The position numbers and the translations under genes were made by a program. From JBDTSW01 sp039930945 (GTDB lineage: Bacteria; Actinomycetota; Thermoleophilia; Solirubrobacterales; 70-9), in contig JBDTSW010000013.1 in NCBI GenBank assembly GCA_039930945.1, forward strand, positions 1 to 32,660: a stretch of DNA of 32,660 nucleotides, in the 5' to 3' direction. The notes beneath the pieces are model-generated. The model saw only the letters and a list, made by a program, of their open reading frames with translations. It had not been told where the DNA came from and did no database searches. Of this stretch, positions 1 through 9,922 are shown one piece after another (positions within the stretch are counted from its first letter, which is position 1; every line of letters starts with the position of its first letter).

Positions 1-185
1 TGCCTCAACCTGTCTAGGAGCGTCCTCGCCAATCCGATGTCTCCGGAGTCGGCGTAGTGGTAATCAACGTTGAAGCTCTCCTCGAACAGCGGAATCCCGT
101 CAAGCGCCGAGTCGCCGGTCTTCGAGTGTGCCTCTTCGAGGATCGAGTTGAACGTCGCGGCTGCTGGCCACGCGACCTGCTGTCG
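1..185 (-). CDS. Partial unrecognised protein at left edge, start not found
   Basis: Reading the minus strand from 185 down to the window edge gives 61 open codons with strong G/C third positions and a natural amino-acid mix (for example the stretch FNSILEEAHSKTGDSALDG). That composition argues for real coding. The gene continues off the edge. The frame is closed by a TGA at 188-186, and no ATG, GTG or TTG lies in frame between that stop and well-coded sequence. Either the start is non-standard, or a frameshift near 170-190 separates it from an upstream part: the neighbouring frame has an ATG near 220. I do not recognise the family. The short plus-strand ORF at 70-252 is its shadow. Confidence 0.4.
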
Positions 186-266
186 TCATGGACGAGAACC
201 CATGGCGTGTCTCAGAATGGGTCATCGGGGTCGTGACGTGGCCTCGAACTGAGCTCCTCGCGACCA

Positions 267-285
267 CTCAGTAGTTACCACTGAG
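267..285. promoter_or_regulatory. Small inverted repeat upstream of the pgaD-like gene
   Basis: CTCAGT (267-272) and ACTGAG (280-285) form a perfect 6-bp inverted repeat around a 7-base spacer, about 50 bases before the ATG at 338. It lies in the only non-coding gap here and could be an operator or a leader hairpin. The function is not shown by the sequence. The rest of 190-337 holds nothing else I can identify. Confidence 0.25.
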
Positions 286-337
286 AGCGGGTCCGCACGA
301 AATCCCGCTATCGCTGGGTTCGTTCGCTGCCGATGAC

Positions 338-835
338 ATGAGCGTGTCGCCCACCACTTATCCGTTCCCGCCAGTCACCACGAAGCCCCGCGACGATGGC
401 GCCCCCGCGAGCGCGACGTCTTGGCCGCCCCTCCCGCCTCCCACGAGGGTGGCCACGGGCGCCCGCTCGCGCGCGAGCGCCCGGCGCCGTGTCCTACACG
501 TGGTGGTGGGGGCCGGCTCGTGGCTCGGATTCGCGGGGTTGTGGGTCTGGCAGCTCAATGTCAGCGTTCCGCCCAATTGGCCCATCGCGCTCGCCGGCCT
601 CGCGGGCGTCTTCGGGGCGTATGCCGTGCTGGTCCCCGCATGGGTGCGCTGGAACCGCAGCATCTATCGCCGCAGGCACCGGCGCACGAGCTCTGTGCAG
701 GTCCCGGTGGATTTCGGCCACGACATGATGGGGCGGACCGTTGCCGTCGCGCCCGAGCTCGACCTCGACCCCCCGACGATCGTCGTCACGGTCTCCGAGG
801 ACGACTCGACCAAGCTCTACCGAGCGGAGGGCTGA
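338..835 (+). CDS. PgaD-like two-helix membrane protein
   Basis: The 165-residue protein has a Pro/Ala/Arg-rich N-terminal tail (about 1-50), two hydrophobic helices (about 52-73 and 82-103), then a basic cytoplasmic stretch beginning WVRWNRSIYRRRHRR and a short acidic tail. Two helices followed by an aromatic/basic W..WN..I motif match the layout of PgaD/IcaD, the small partner that stabilises the PgaC/IcaA glycosyltransferase. It lies only 3 bases upstream of a PgaC-like gene, which supports the pairing. In E. coli the order is pgaABCD, so here the D-like gene comes first. The ATG at 338 is the first good start, but the disordered N-terminus leaves the exact start open. Identity is by context and topology rather than a diagnostic motif. 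Confidence 0.6.
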   Translation: MSVSPTTYPFPPVTTKPRDDGAPASATSWPPLPPPTRVATGARSRASARRRVLHVVVGAGSWLGFAGLWVWQLNVSVPPNWPIALAGLAGVFGAYAVLVPAWVRWNRSIYRRRHRRTSSVQVPVDFGHDMMGRTVAVAPELDLDPPTIVVTVSEDDSTKLYRAEG

Positions 836-838
836 CCG

Positions 839-2095
839 ATGGTCGACCTGATCCGGGAGATCTCGCAGCAGCCCGTCTACCTCGGAGTCATGTTCTTTCT
901 CGGGGCGTATCCGGTGCTCACAGGCCTCTATTGGATCACGGGGAGCGTCTACTTCTCCCTTCACCGGGAGGCCGAGGACGACGAGTTCTACGCCCTCGAA
1001 GACCACCCGCTCGTCTCGGTGGTGGTGGCAGCGCACAACGAGGAGGCGGTGATCGCGGAGACCATCGAGTGCCTGCTCGAGCTCGACTGGCCACGCTTTG
1101 AGGTGATGGTCGTGGACGACGGGTCCACCGACGGCACCCGCGCGACCGCTGCGCCCTATGTGGAGGGCGGGCGCATCCGGCTGCTCGCCAAGGAGGTGAA
1201 CGAGGGCAAGGCGATGGCACTGAACGACGCGCTTCCGCTCCTGCGAGGCGAGATTCTGCTGGTGGTCGATGCAGACGGCCGGCCCAACCGGGACGTGCTG
1301 CGCTGGATGGTCCCGCACTTCGTCAAGGTGCCCCGCCTCGCCGCGGTCACCGGAAACCCGCGCGTCAGCAACACCACGAGCCTGCTCACCAAGCTCCAGG
1401 CGATCGAGTTCTCGGCGACGGTGTCGGTCCTCCGGCGCGCCCAGGCTACCTGGGGTCGCTTGATGACCTTCTCCGGGATCTGCACGGCCTTGCGCAAGAG
1501 CGCCGTCGAGAAGGTCGGGCGTTTCAAGCCCGAGATGGCGACCGAGGACATCGCGCTGGCCTGGCAGCTTCAGACCGACTACGCCGACGTCCGGTACGAG
1601 CCGCGCGCGGTCTTCGCCATGCAGGTCCCAGAGACAATGGCGGCATGGTGGAGCCAGCGCACCCGCTGGGCCCGGGGCCTCGGGCAGGTCCTGCGGGCGC
1701 ACTCCGGCGTGATGACGAGCTGGGACAAGCGGCGGATGTGGCCGGTGTGGCTGGAGGCCTTCGGCTCGGCTCTCTGGTCGCACCTCTTCTTCGCGTCGGC
1801 GGCGTTCTGGGTCGTGGCTCTGGCCGCCGGGGTCTACGGCTTCGGCGGCAATCCGATCCCCAACTTCTGGGGCCTGATGATCGCCAGTGTTCTCGTCGGT
1901 CAGATCTCGATCGGGCTGTGGCTCGACGGGCGCTACGACTCCACCGTTCGACGCTACGCGCTCTGGCTGCCGATCTACCCGATCGCCTACTGGATCCTCA
2001 CGTCGGCGGCCTCCGTGCGCGCTCTCGGCCCCGGCATGGCGCGCCGGCCAAGCGGCGCGGTCACCTGGACCTCCCCAGAGCGCTTCGACGACTGA
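839..2095 (+). CDS. pgaC: Family 2 glycosyltransferase, PgaC/IcaA-like polysaccharide synthase
   Basis: The 418-residue protein carries the processive GT2 signature in order: DDGSTD (93-98), the metal-binding DAD (144-146), catalytic-base TED (235-237) and QRTRW (273-277). One membrane helix precedes the catalytic domain (about 14-36), and three to four follow (about 302-400). That layout matches the N-acetylglucosamine/hyaluronan/cellulose synthase superfamily, with PgaC/IcaA the nearest by length and topology. It probably polymerises and exports a surface polysaccharide from a UDP-sugar at the cytoplasmic membrane. It is translated with the preceding PgaD-like gene. No PgaA porin or PgaB deacetylase is visible, and a porin is not expected in a monoderm. 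The actual sugar cannot be read from the sequence. Confidence 0.85.
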   Translation: MVDLIREISQQPVYLGVMFFLGAYPVLTGLYWITGSVYFSLHREAEDDEFYALEDHPLVSVVVAAHNEEAVIAETIECLLELDWPRFEVMVVDDGSTDGTRATAAPYVEGGRIRLLAKEVNEGKAMALNDALPLLRGEILLVVDADGRPNRDVLRWMVPHFVKVPRLAAVTGNPRVSNTTSLLTKLQAIEFSATVSVLRRAQATWGRLMTFSGICTALRKSAVEKVGRFKPEMATEDIALAWQLQTDYADVRYEPRAVFAMQVPETMAAWWSQRTRWARGLGQVLRAHSGVMTSWDKRRMWPVWLEAFGSALWSHLFFASAAFWVVALAAGVYGFGGNPIPNFWGLMIASVLVGQISIGLWLDGRYDSTVRRYALWLPIYPIAYWILTSAASVRALGPGMARRPSGAVTWTSPERFDD

Positions 2096-2149
2096 GGCGA
2101 ACTCGGCGCCCTCTGAAGCCTTGCGGCCGAGGCCGTCTCGCACCCGCTT

Positions 2150-2394
2150 CCCTTGCCCGCTCGCGCGCCCTGCGCAATGCCTTTGGGGACGAAGTCCACG
2201 CCCGTGACCTGCCAGCCTCGCTTCGCCAGCTCAACGGCCCAGATTCCGCTGCCGCAGCCGAGGTCGAGCACCAGCCCGTGGGGCGGCTCCTTTCCTGCCT
2301 CCTCGCGGGCGAAGAGGGCTGCGCTCTGCTCGGCAGCCGTCAGCTCTGACATCTGCTCCCAAGGGGTGAAGCCGACCCGATAGACCCCGGGGCG
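2150..2394 (-). pseudogene. Remnant of a class I SAM-dependent methyltransferase
   Basis: From about 2394 down to about 2150 the minus strand encodes a methyltransferase N-terminus. It has an YRVGFTPWEQ-type lead-in, then the SAM-binding motif I LVLDLGCGSGIWAVELAKRG and motif II VTGVDFVPK. Beyond roughly 2150 the frame turns into low-complexity shadow of the convergent pgaC-like gene and stops near 1987, so the remaining two thirds of the fold (normally about 200 residues) are missing. Conserved-looking residues also begin before the only ATG (2352), directly after the stop of the gene at 2398-3006. Both ends therefore appear truncated. I read it as a decayed fragment left by a deletion or rearrangement. 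A short functional protein is unlikely because the catalytic half is absent. Confidence 0.65.
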
Positions 2395-2397
2395 AGG

Positions 2398-3006
2398 CTA
2401 GGTCCTACAGACCGCGTACATCCTGATCGGCTTCGGGTCGGTGGACGGCGCGTTTCCTACCACCACGTGAAGAGAATCGTCAGGGACGGTGTTCGCGTCG
2501 GTCGAGTCGTCGGCAAGGTTCATCGCCACGGGATGGGCTTCTGAGGCCGCGCCCCCCAGCCGCACGCCCCCGCCCACGACGTGGGCCCCGGTGGGACACC
2601 CGGCGTCAGTCGTGATCGTCACCCCAGGGGGGATGAGGAATTGGCGTCGGACCTCGCGGTCCATGCAGGCGGCGGTCACGCTTGCGGTCTTCCCGCTTCC
2701 CGCGAGATTCGCCCAGACGGTCACCCAGCTTTGCCCGCTGGCTAAGGATTCGTCCCCCGGCGCCGAACGGGTGAATTGCGACTCCGCGAAGTCCCCACCT
2801 ATCTCGACCCCGCCCCCGACAAGACGAGTCCCGCTCGCGCACTCGGCGTCGGGACCGATCTCGACACCATTCGGCACGATCGGCGCCGACGAGGAGTTTC
2901 CGCTGTAGTTGACCCCGCCGACCGTGCCCAGGTCGATGGTTCCCGCGAAAGCCGTTTCGGCGAGGATCGCGAGCGCAAGCGCCACCGTCCATGCGACAAC
3001 CTTCAT
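2398..3006 (-). CDS. Secreted protein with two Cys-paired GGG repeats
   Basis: The 202-residue protein begins with a clear signal peptide (MKVVAWTVALALAILAETAFA, cleavage about 21/22). The mature part is an internal duplication. Unit 1 (about 45-115) has C56, GGG at 65-67, a WVTVWAN strand and C114. Unit 2 (about 127-201) has C137, GGG at 146-148, an LHVVVGNA strand and C200. Each unit thus holds one Cys pair spaced about 60 residues, suggesting one disulfide per beta-rich domain outside the cell. The ATG directly abuts the stop of the sigma-factor gene upstream, so the two are almost certainly co-transcribed. Function unknown; I do not recognise a named family. Confidence 0.8.
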   Translation of the reverse strand: MKVVAWTVALALAILAETAFAGTIDLGTVGGVNYSGNSSSAPIVPNGVEIGPDAECASGTRLVGGGVEIGGDFAESQFTRSAPGDESLASGQSWVTVWANLAGSGKTASVTAACMDREVRRQFLIPPGVTITTDAGCPTGAHVVGGGVRLGGAASEAHPVAMNLADDSTDANTVPDDSLHVVVGNAPSTDPKPIRMYAVCRT

Positions 3007-3489
3007 TCAGGACAGCCCGCCAAGTGAACGCAACCTGACGCGGCCTTCGGCCAAACACCGGTTCACCTTGGTGTAGGTCCAGCCGGTGATCGCCTGGATC
3101 TCGGCGTAGGAATAGCCCTCGGCCTGGAGGGCGATCGCCCGGCGCTCCTGCGGCTTCAGCCGCGCCAGCAGCCGCCCGGCGCGCGCGGCGCGCTCCTGTT
3201 GGAAGAGCAGCTCCAGCGGGCCCGGCGACTCGCAGCGCAGCCGATCGGGCTCCTCGCCGGCGCCGCAGCGCTCGCGCTGGCGGCGCAGCGCGAGCGCCTC
3301 CCGGCGGATCACCACCTGCATCCAGGCGGCGAGGCGGGGGAGCTCGACCGCGGGGCCCTTGGTGATCAGGATCTCGAGCGAGCGTTGGAGGGCGTCCTCG
3401 GCGTCGTCGGGGCACAGCGAGTATCGACGGGCGCTTCTCAGCAGCGCCGGGCGGGCGGATGCGATCAGCGCGACGACGGGGGCGTCCAC
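3007..3489 (-). CDS. Small sigma-70 family RNA polymerase sigma factor
   Basis: The product (about 160 residues) has a region-2-like segment at about 12-44 (SARPALLRSARRYSLCPDDAEDALQ..) and a region-4 helix-turn-helix at about 112-155 (LKPQERRAIALQAEGYSYAEI, then TGWTYTKVNRCLAEGR). This is an ECF-like factor that would direct polymerase to a limited regulon. The start is not ATG: GTG at 3489 or TTG at 3501 both fit, and I use GTG. The open frame runs much farther upstream, but there it is a shadow of the epimerase gene. The stop TGA (3009-3007) touches the ATG of the secreted repeat protein, an obvious candidate target or partner. No anti-sigma gene is visible next to it. Confidence 0.8.
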   Translation of the reverse strand: MDAPVVALIASARPALLRSARRYSLCPDDAEDALQRSLEILITKGPAVELPRLAAWMQVVIRREALALRRQRERCGAGEEPDRLRCESPGPLELLFQQERAARAGRLLARLKPQERRAIALQAEGYSYAEIQAITGWTYTKVNRCLAEGRVRLRSLGGLS

Positions 3490-3606
3490 GCCGGTTGACA
3501 ACCCCGCGCCCGCGGACCGCGCCCCGGGAACGGGCGTGCAGAAGGTCGAACGCGGGCAAGGGCGCGCCCGCCGCCGGTATCCTCGGCCGCTCTTGAAGGG
3601 CGTCGG

Positions 3607-4554
<948 letters not shown>

Positions 4555-4559
4555 TCCTG

Positions 4560-5726
4560 CTGCGGATCGCCCACCTGACCGCAACCTTTCCCCCGTACCG
4601 TGGCGGGGCCGGCAACACCGCGTTTCGATTCGCCACCGAGCAGGCGGCGCGCGGCGACCACGTGGAGGTGTTCACGGCGCCCGCCCCCGGCGAGGCCCCG
4701 GATTCCGGCGGCGCCGTCGTCCACCGCCTCGAGCCGCTGTTCGCCATCGGCAACGCGCCGATGATCCCCGCTCTCGCCCGGGTTGAGGGCTTCGACGTGG
4801 TTCACCTCCACTACCCCTTCATCTTCGGCTCCGAGATGACCCTGCTGGGGCGGCTGCGCCGGTCGCGGCGCAGCCAGGCGCTGCTCGTCCACTACAAGAA
4901 CCGTCTCGTCGGCGACGGCGCCCGCGGGGCGATGTTCGAGGCCTACGAGCACACAGTCGCCCCCGCCCTGATCCGGGCCGCCGATCGCGTCTGCGTGCTC
5001 TCGCCCGACCATGCGGCCTCGGTCAGCTACCTGAACAGGACCGGCGAGCGCGACCCGGGCAAGCTGATCGAGATGCCGAACGGCGTCGACGCCGAGGCCT
5101 TCTCGCCGGGCTCCGACGAGGGGCTGTGCGCCTCGCTGCGGATCCCCGAGGACGCGGTCGTCGCCGCCTTCGTCGCCACGCTCGATCGCGCCCACCACTT
5201 CAAGCGCCTCGACGTCGCGATCGAGGGATTGGCCCGAGCGGGCGCCGACGGGCATCTGCTGGTCGCCGGCGGCGGCGAGCTGCTGGATGACTTCCGCGAG
5301 ACCGCGGCGAGCGCCGGGGTCGCCGACAGGGTGCACTTCCTCGGGGCGATCCCTCATCCCCAGCTGCCGCGCGTGCTCCGCGCCGCCGACCTCTTCCTGC
5401 TGACGACCGAGCCGCCCGAGTCCTTCGGCATCGTCCTGATCGAGGCGATGGCCTGCGGCCTGCCGGTGATCGCCAGCGACTACCCCGGCGTGCGGGCCGT
5501 GGTCGACGAACCGGAGACGGGTCTGCTGGTCGAACAAGGCGACCCGGACGCGGTCGCCTCGGCGCTGCGGCGGCTGACCGAGGCCGGGGCCGAGGGCCGG
5601 GCGCGGATCGGGGCGGCGGGACGAGCCAAGGCCGAGTTGCGGTGGAACTGGCCTCGCCTGGTCGAGCGCATGGACGACGCCTATCACCAGGCGATCGAGG
5701 TCCGGCGGGCGAAGATGGAGCGATGA
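4560..5726 (+). CDS. GT-B (family 4-like) glycosyltransferase with probable CTG start
   Basis: The conserved N-terminus (LRIAHLTATFPPYRGGAGNT) lies upstream of the first ATG (4662). It contains the glycine-rich donor-side loop of GT4 enzymes, so starting at 4662 would delete part of the fold. Between the in-frame stop at 4527 and this stretch no ATG, GTG or TTG exists; CTG at 4560 gives the expected 'M-RIAH' beginning and 388 residues. The C-terminal domain carries the E-x7-E retaining motif, E287 and E295 in ESFGIVLIEAMACGLPVIAS. The start is 5 bases past the stop of the SDR gene, implying translational coupling. It probably transfers a sugar onto a lipid-linked or cell-wall glycan; the acceptor is unknown. 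Confidence 0.85.
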   Translation: MRIAHLTATFPPYRGGAGNTAFRFATEQAARGDHVEVFTAPAPGEAPDSGGAVVHRLEPLFAIGNAPMIPALARVEGFDVVHLHYPFIFGSEMTLLGRLRRSRRSQALLVHYKNRLVGDGARGAMFEAYEHTVAPALIRAADRVCVLSPDHAASVSYLNRTGERDPGKLIEMPNGVDAEAFSPGSDEGLCASLRIPEDAVVAAFVATLDRAHHFKRLDVAIEGLARAGADGHLLVAGGGELLDDFRETAASAGVADRVHFLGAIPHPQLPRVLRAADLFLLTTEPPESFGIVLIEAMACGLPVIASDYPGVRAVVDEPETGLLVEQGDPDAVASALRRLTEAGAEGRARIGAAGRAKAELRWNWPRLVERMDDAYHQAIEVRRAKMER

Positions 5727-6982
5727 GCCCGCCCCGCCGGCTGCTGATCGTCGCCTACTTCTACCCGCCCTGCCGGGACACCGGGATCCTGCGCCCGGAG
5801 TCGATGACCCGGCACCTGCGCGGCCTCGGCCACGAGCTGACCGTGCTGACCACGTCCGCCTACGGCGAGCTGCCCGGCGACGACGCCGCGGGGGTGGTTC
5901 GCTCGGCGGACGCGCAGCGCTGGCGGGCGCGGCTGCACGGGGCCGACCGGGTCGACTCCCTCTACGACGCCGACACCTACGGCGCCAGCCCGCACCCGCT
6001 GAGCAAGCTGATCGTCCCCGAGCCGCTGGCTGTCGCTTGGGCGCCCTTCGCCCGATCGAAGGCGCTGCGGCTGCACCGCGAGCGCCCGTTCGACGCGGTG
6101 ATCACCACCTCCCCTCCCGAGTCCGCCCATCTCGTCGGCCGGGCGCTGCGCCGCCGCGGGGCCGCCTGGGTGGCCGACATCCGCGACGCATGGACCTTCG
6201 AGCCGCTGCGGCCGAGGTTCCCCACCGCCGCCCAGCGACGGCTGGACTCACGCCTCGAGCGCCGCTGGCTTTCAAGCGCCAACGCGGTCGTCTGCGTCTC
6301 CGAGCCGGCCGCCGCGGACCTGCGGGCCCGCGGGATCGCCGACCCAGTCGTCATCTGCAACGGCTGGGATCCCCCGTCGGGCGAAGCCGGGACCTCCGAG
6401 CCGACGGGCCTGCTCGACCCCGATCGCGTCTCGCTGGTCTACACCGGTCGCTTCGGCGGCTACGGCCGCGACCCGCGGGCTCTGATCGAGGGACTGGGCC
6501 GCCTGGCCCGCACCGATCCCGCCGCGGCACAGAGGCTCGAGCTGGTGATCGCCGGCCCGCTCACCGAGGAGGAGAGCCGGTTGTTCGCCAGGGATGTCTC
6601 CCCGGCGCGGGTCGTCGTCGCCGGGAGCCTCGAGCGCGAGCGCGCGCTCGCCCTCCAGCGCGACGCCGACGCGCTGCTGCTGGTGGCCCAGCCGACCCGC
6701 TCGCAGCTGCTCAACATCAAGCTCTTCGAATACATGGCCTCGGGGCGCCCGGTGCTGGCGCTGGCGGCGGGCACCGAGGCGGGCAGGATCGTCTCCGAGA
6801 CGGGCGGCGAGAGCGTCCGCGCCGCCGACCCCGAGGCGATCGCGGCCTCGCTGGCCCGCTTGGTAAAGGGCCCGCCCGAGCCTCCGCCCCCGTCGGCGCT
6901 GACGCCGTACACGTATCCGGCTCCGGCCGAGCGGATGGCCGAGGTCGTCGAGGGCGCGATCGCTTCAGCTCGGCGCACCTAG
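5723..6982 (+). CDS. GT-B glycosyltransferase (family 4-like)
   Basis: The 419-residue protein begins LLIVAYFYPPCRDTGILRP, the usual N-terminal strand and donor loop of WcaI/GT4-type enzymes. It has an acceptor-domain stretch DAVITTSPPESAHLVG and a C-terminal domain with VSLVYTGRFGGYGRDP and E336 in LFEYMASGRPVLAL, where the retaining-GT glutamate sits. The ATG at 5723 overlaps the previous stop as ATGA, so it is translated with the upstream glycosyltransferase. Substrate is unknown. The operon context (UDP-sugar SDR plus two GTs) points to assembly of a surface oligosaccharide. The next gene has its own promoter, so the glycan operon probably ends here. Confidence 0.85.
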   Translation: MSPPRRLLIVAYFYPPCRDTGILRPESMTRHLRGLGHELTVLTTSAYGELPGDDAAGVVRSADAQRWRARLHGADRVDSLYDADTYGASPHPLSKLIVPEPLAVAWAPFARSKALRLHRERPFDAVITTSPPESAHLVGRALRRRGAAWVADIRDAWTFEPLRPRFPTAAQRRLDSRLERRWLSSANAVVCVSEPAAADLRARGIADPVVICNGWDPPSGEAGTSEPTGLLDPDRVSLVYTGRFGGYGRDPRALIEGLGRLARTDPAAAQRLELVIAGPLTEEESRLFARDVSPARVVVAGSLERERALALQRDADALLLVAQPTRSQLLNIKLFEYMASGRPVLALAAGTEAGRIVSETGGESVRAADPEAIAASLARLVKGPPEPPPPSALTPYTYPAPAERMAEVVEGAIASARRT

Positions 6983-6991
6983 GCCGCCGCA

Positions 6992-6997
6992 TATCCT
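6992..6997 (+). promoter_or_regulatory. TATCCT -10 box, leaderless type, for the mutase gene
   Basis: TATCCT ends exactly 6 bases before the ATG at 7004. That would place transcription start at or next to the first base of the start codon. No convincing -35 is seen. This is one of several genes in the window with the same geometry. Confidence 0.5.
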
Positions 6998-7003
6998 TGG
7001 GGC

Positions 7004-8665
<1,662 letters not shown>

Positions 8666-8709
8666 GTGATCAGGCAGGAGACCTAACCCTGTGGCCGAAC
8701 CTCCCCGAA

Positions 8710-9069
8710 ATGGAGACCAAGGCGAACCGGACGCTGGTCAAGTCGGCGCCCGAACTATGGGAACTGGCCGACGACCTCGCCCGGATGGAGGCCTGGATGG
8801 CAGGGGTGGTGGGGTCCGCGCAGCCGCTCTCGGTCGAGGTGACCGACCGCGAACCGGAGCGAATCCTGGCCTGGCGCTGCGCGGCCGCAGCGAGTGGCAT
8901 TCCCTCCCGAGCGCGGATCGCGATCGAGCTCGCCGAATCGGGGTTCGGGACCGCGGTCTCGGTCACGGCGCAGCATTCGGCGCCCGACCCGCAGGTCGCG
9001 ATCGCAGCGCTGGAGCAGGTGCTCGATGAACTCGCGTCAGCCCAGCGACGGCCCTTCACCGGCGCCTAG
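8710..9069 (+). CDS. Small SRPBCC/START-like protein
   Basis: From ATG 8710 the product is 119 residues, beginning METKANRTLVKSAPELWELA with a D/R-rich turn after it, then W-, R- and E-containing strands and an amphipathic C-terminal helix (IAALEQVLDELASAQRR). This beta-helix layout, with the opening 'strand then S.P.ELW.L' motif, fits the SRPBCC (polyketide cyclase/START-like) fold, whose members bind hydrophobic ligands. An alternative CTG start at 8689 would add 7 residues. It sits 8 bases after a good Shine-Dalgarno (GGAG 8677-8680), whereas ATG 8710 has none, so CTG may be the true start. It overlaps the next gene by 44 bases. Ligand unknown. Confidence 0.65.
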   Translation: METKANRTLVKSAPELWELADDLARMEAWMAGVVGSAQPLSVEVTDREPERILAWRCAAAASGIPSRARIAIELAESGFGTAVSVTAQHSAPDPQVAIAALEQVLDELASAQRRPFTGA

Positions 9070-9682
9070 CGGCGCCGAGCCCGCGGCCGGCGCCGGGCAT
9101 TCGCCGGACCTCGGGCTGATCGAGTTGCTCGATCGTCGCGGCCGCCCCCTGCTGGACGCCCTCGCCTTGCACCACCCACCCTCGGGCGAGGAGGCCGAGG
9201 CGGCAGCCGCCTACGCCTTCGCCGCCGCCGCCGAGCTCGGGCTGGGCCGCGACAACGCCGAGCTCGCCCGCGACGCCGCCCGCCTCCAGAACGTCGGCTA
9301 CGTCTACGTCCCGGCCGCGGTGCTGGCGCGCCCTGCGGCCGAGCGCAGCGCCTCCGAGCAGGCCCTGATAGCCGGCCACCACGAGAAGGGCGCGCAGCTG
9401 GCGCGAGGCGCCGGGTTGCCGGACCGGGTCTGCGAGTGGATCGGCCTCGGAGCAGAGCGCTACGACGGCCGCGGCCCGAAGGGCCTCGCCGGCGCCGCGA
9501 TCCCGCTTCAGGCGCGAATCTCACATGCGGCGTACGCGTGCTACGCGGCGCTTGCCGCGACGCAGGCCGACCCAGCCGGCCCCAACCCGGCGGTGATCCT
9601 GCGCCAGCGGGCGAACCTCGAGCTGGACCCTCGCCTCGTCGACGCGCTCGCCGCCGTGCTCGAACGCGCCCGGGCAGGCTGA
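9026..9682 (+). CDS. Degenerate HD-GYP-like domain protein
   Basis: From ATG 9026 the product is 218 residues. Its core follows the HD-GYP layout: a helix pair, then ARLQNVGYVYVPAAVL (85-100) where active enzymes read 'LLHDIGKIGIP..IL', then H118/H119, then GAERYDGRGPKGLAGAAIP (142-160) where they read 'HHERWDGSGYPDGL.GE.IP'. The HD pair is replaced by Q88-N89, the second histidine pair by G-A, and the Y of GYP is lost. The metal site is therefore almost certainly dead. It may act as a binding or scaffold domain, perhaps still sensing c-di-GMP or a partner; that is inference. The start overlaps the SRPBCC-like gene by 44 bases, implying coupled translation. Confidence 0.7.
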   Translation: MNSRQPSDGPSPAPSGAEPAAGAGHSPDLGLIELLDRRGRPLLDALALHHPPSGEEAEAAAAYAFAAAAELGLGRDNAELARDAARLQNVGYVYVPAAVLARPAAERSASEQALIAGHHEKGAQLARGAGLPDRVCEWIGLGAERYDGRGPKGLAGAAIPLQARISHAAYACYAALAATQADPAGPNPAVILRQRANLELDPRLVDALAAVLERARAG

Positions 9683-9840
9683 GGCGACAACCGGCACACG
9701 CGCGGTCGGAAGTCGAATAGGGTCGGCCGGCAGGGCGCCTCCGGCGATCTCGCGCATAGGGATGGCGGTTGCGTCACACCAGGCAATGCGATCGAGGACG
9801 CCTCGCTCTCGGTGCTGTTCGTCCCAAACTGAGAGCCCCC

Positions 9841-9859
9841 TTCCCCCGCTTTCGGGGAA
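9841..9859. terminator. Short hairpin between the HD-GYP-like and FG-GAP genes
   Basis: TTCCCC (9841-9846) and GGGGAA (9854-9859) pair around a 7-base loop. No T-run follows, so this is at best a weak or factor-dependent terminator for the 7.0-9.7 kb operon. A second longer-range pairing (CACTCC with GGAGTG, about 9867-9903) lies just downstream. Apart from these the 240-base gap at 9683-9922 holds nothing I recognise. Confidence 0.25.
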
Positions 9860-9922
9860 GCGCCCGCACTCCTCGGGCCGCCCCTTGTCCCAGGTGGGGG
9901 AGTGTGAGAGGCTGGACGCACT

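Noticed and set aside
494..2143. Minus-strand 549-codon frame opposite the GT2 gene
   Set aside because: Antisense shadow caused by high G/C at third positions; the GT2 motifs on the plus strand are complete.
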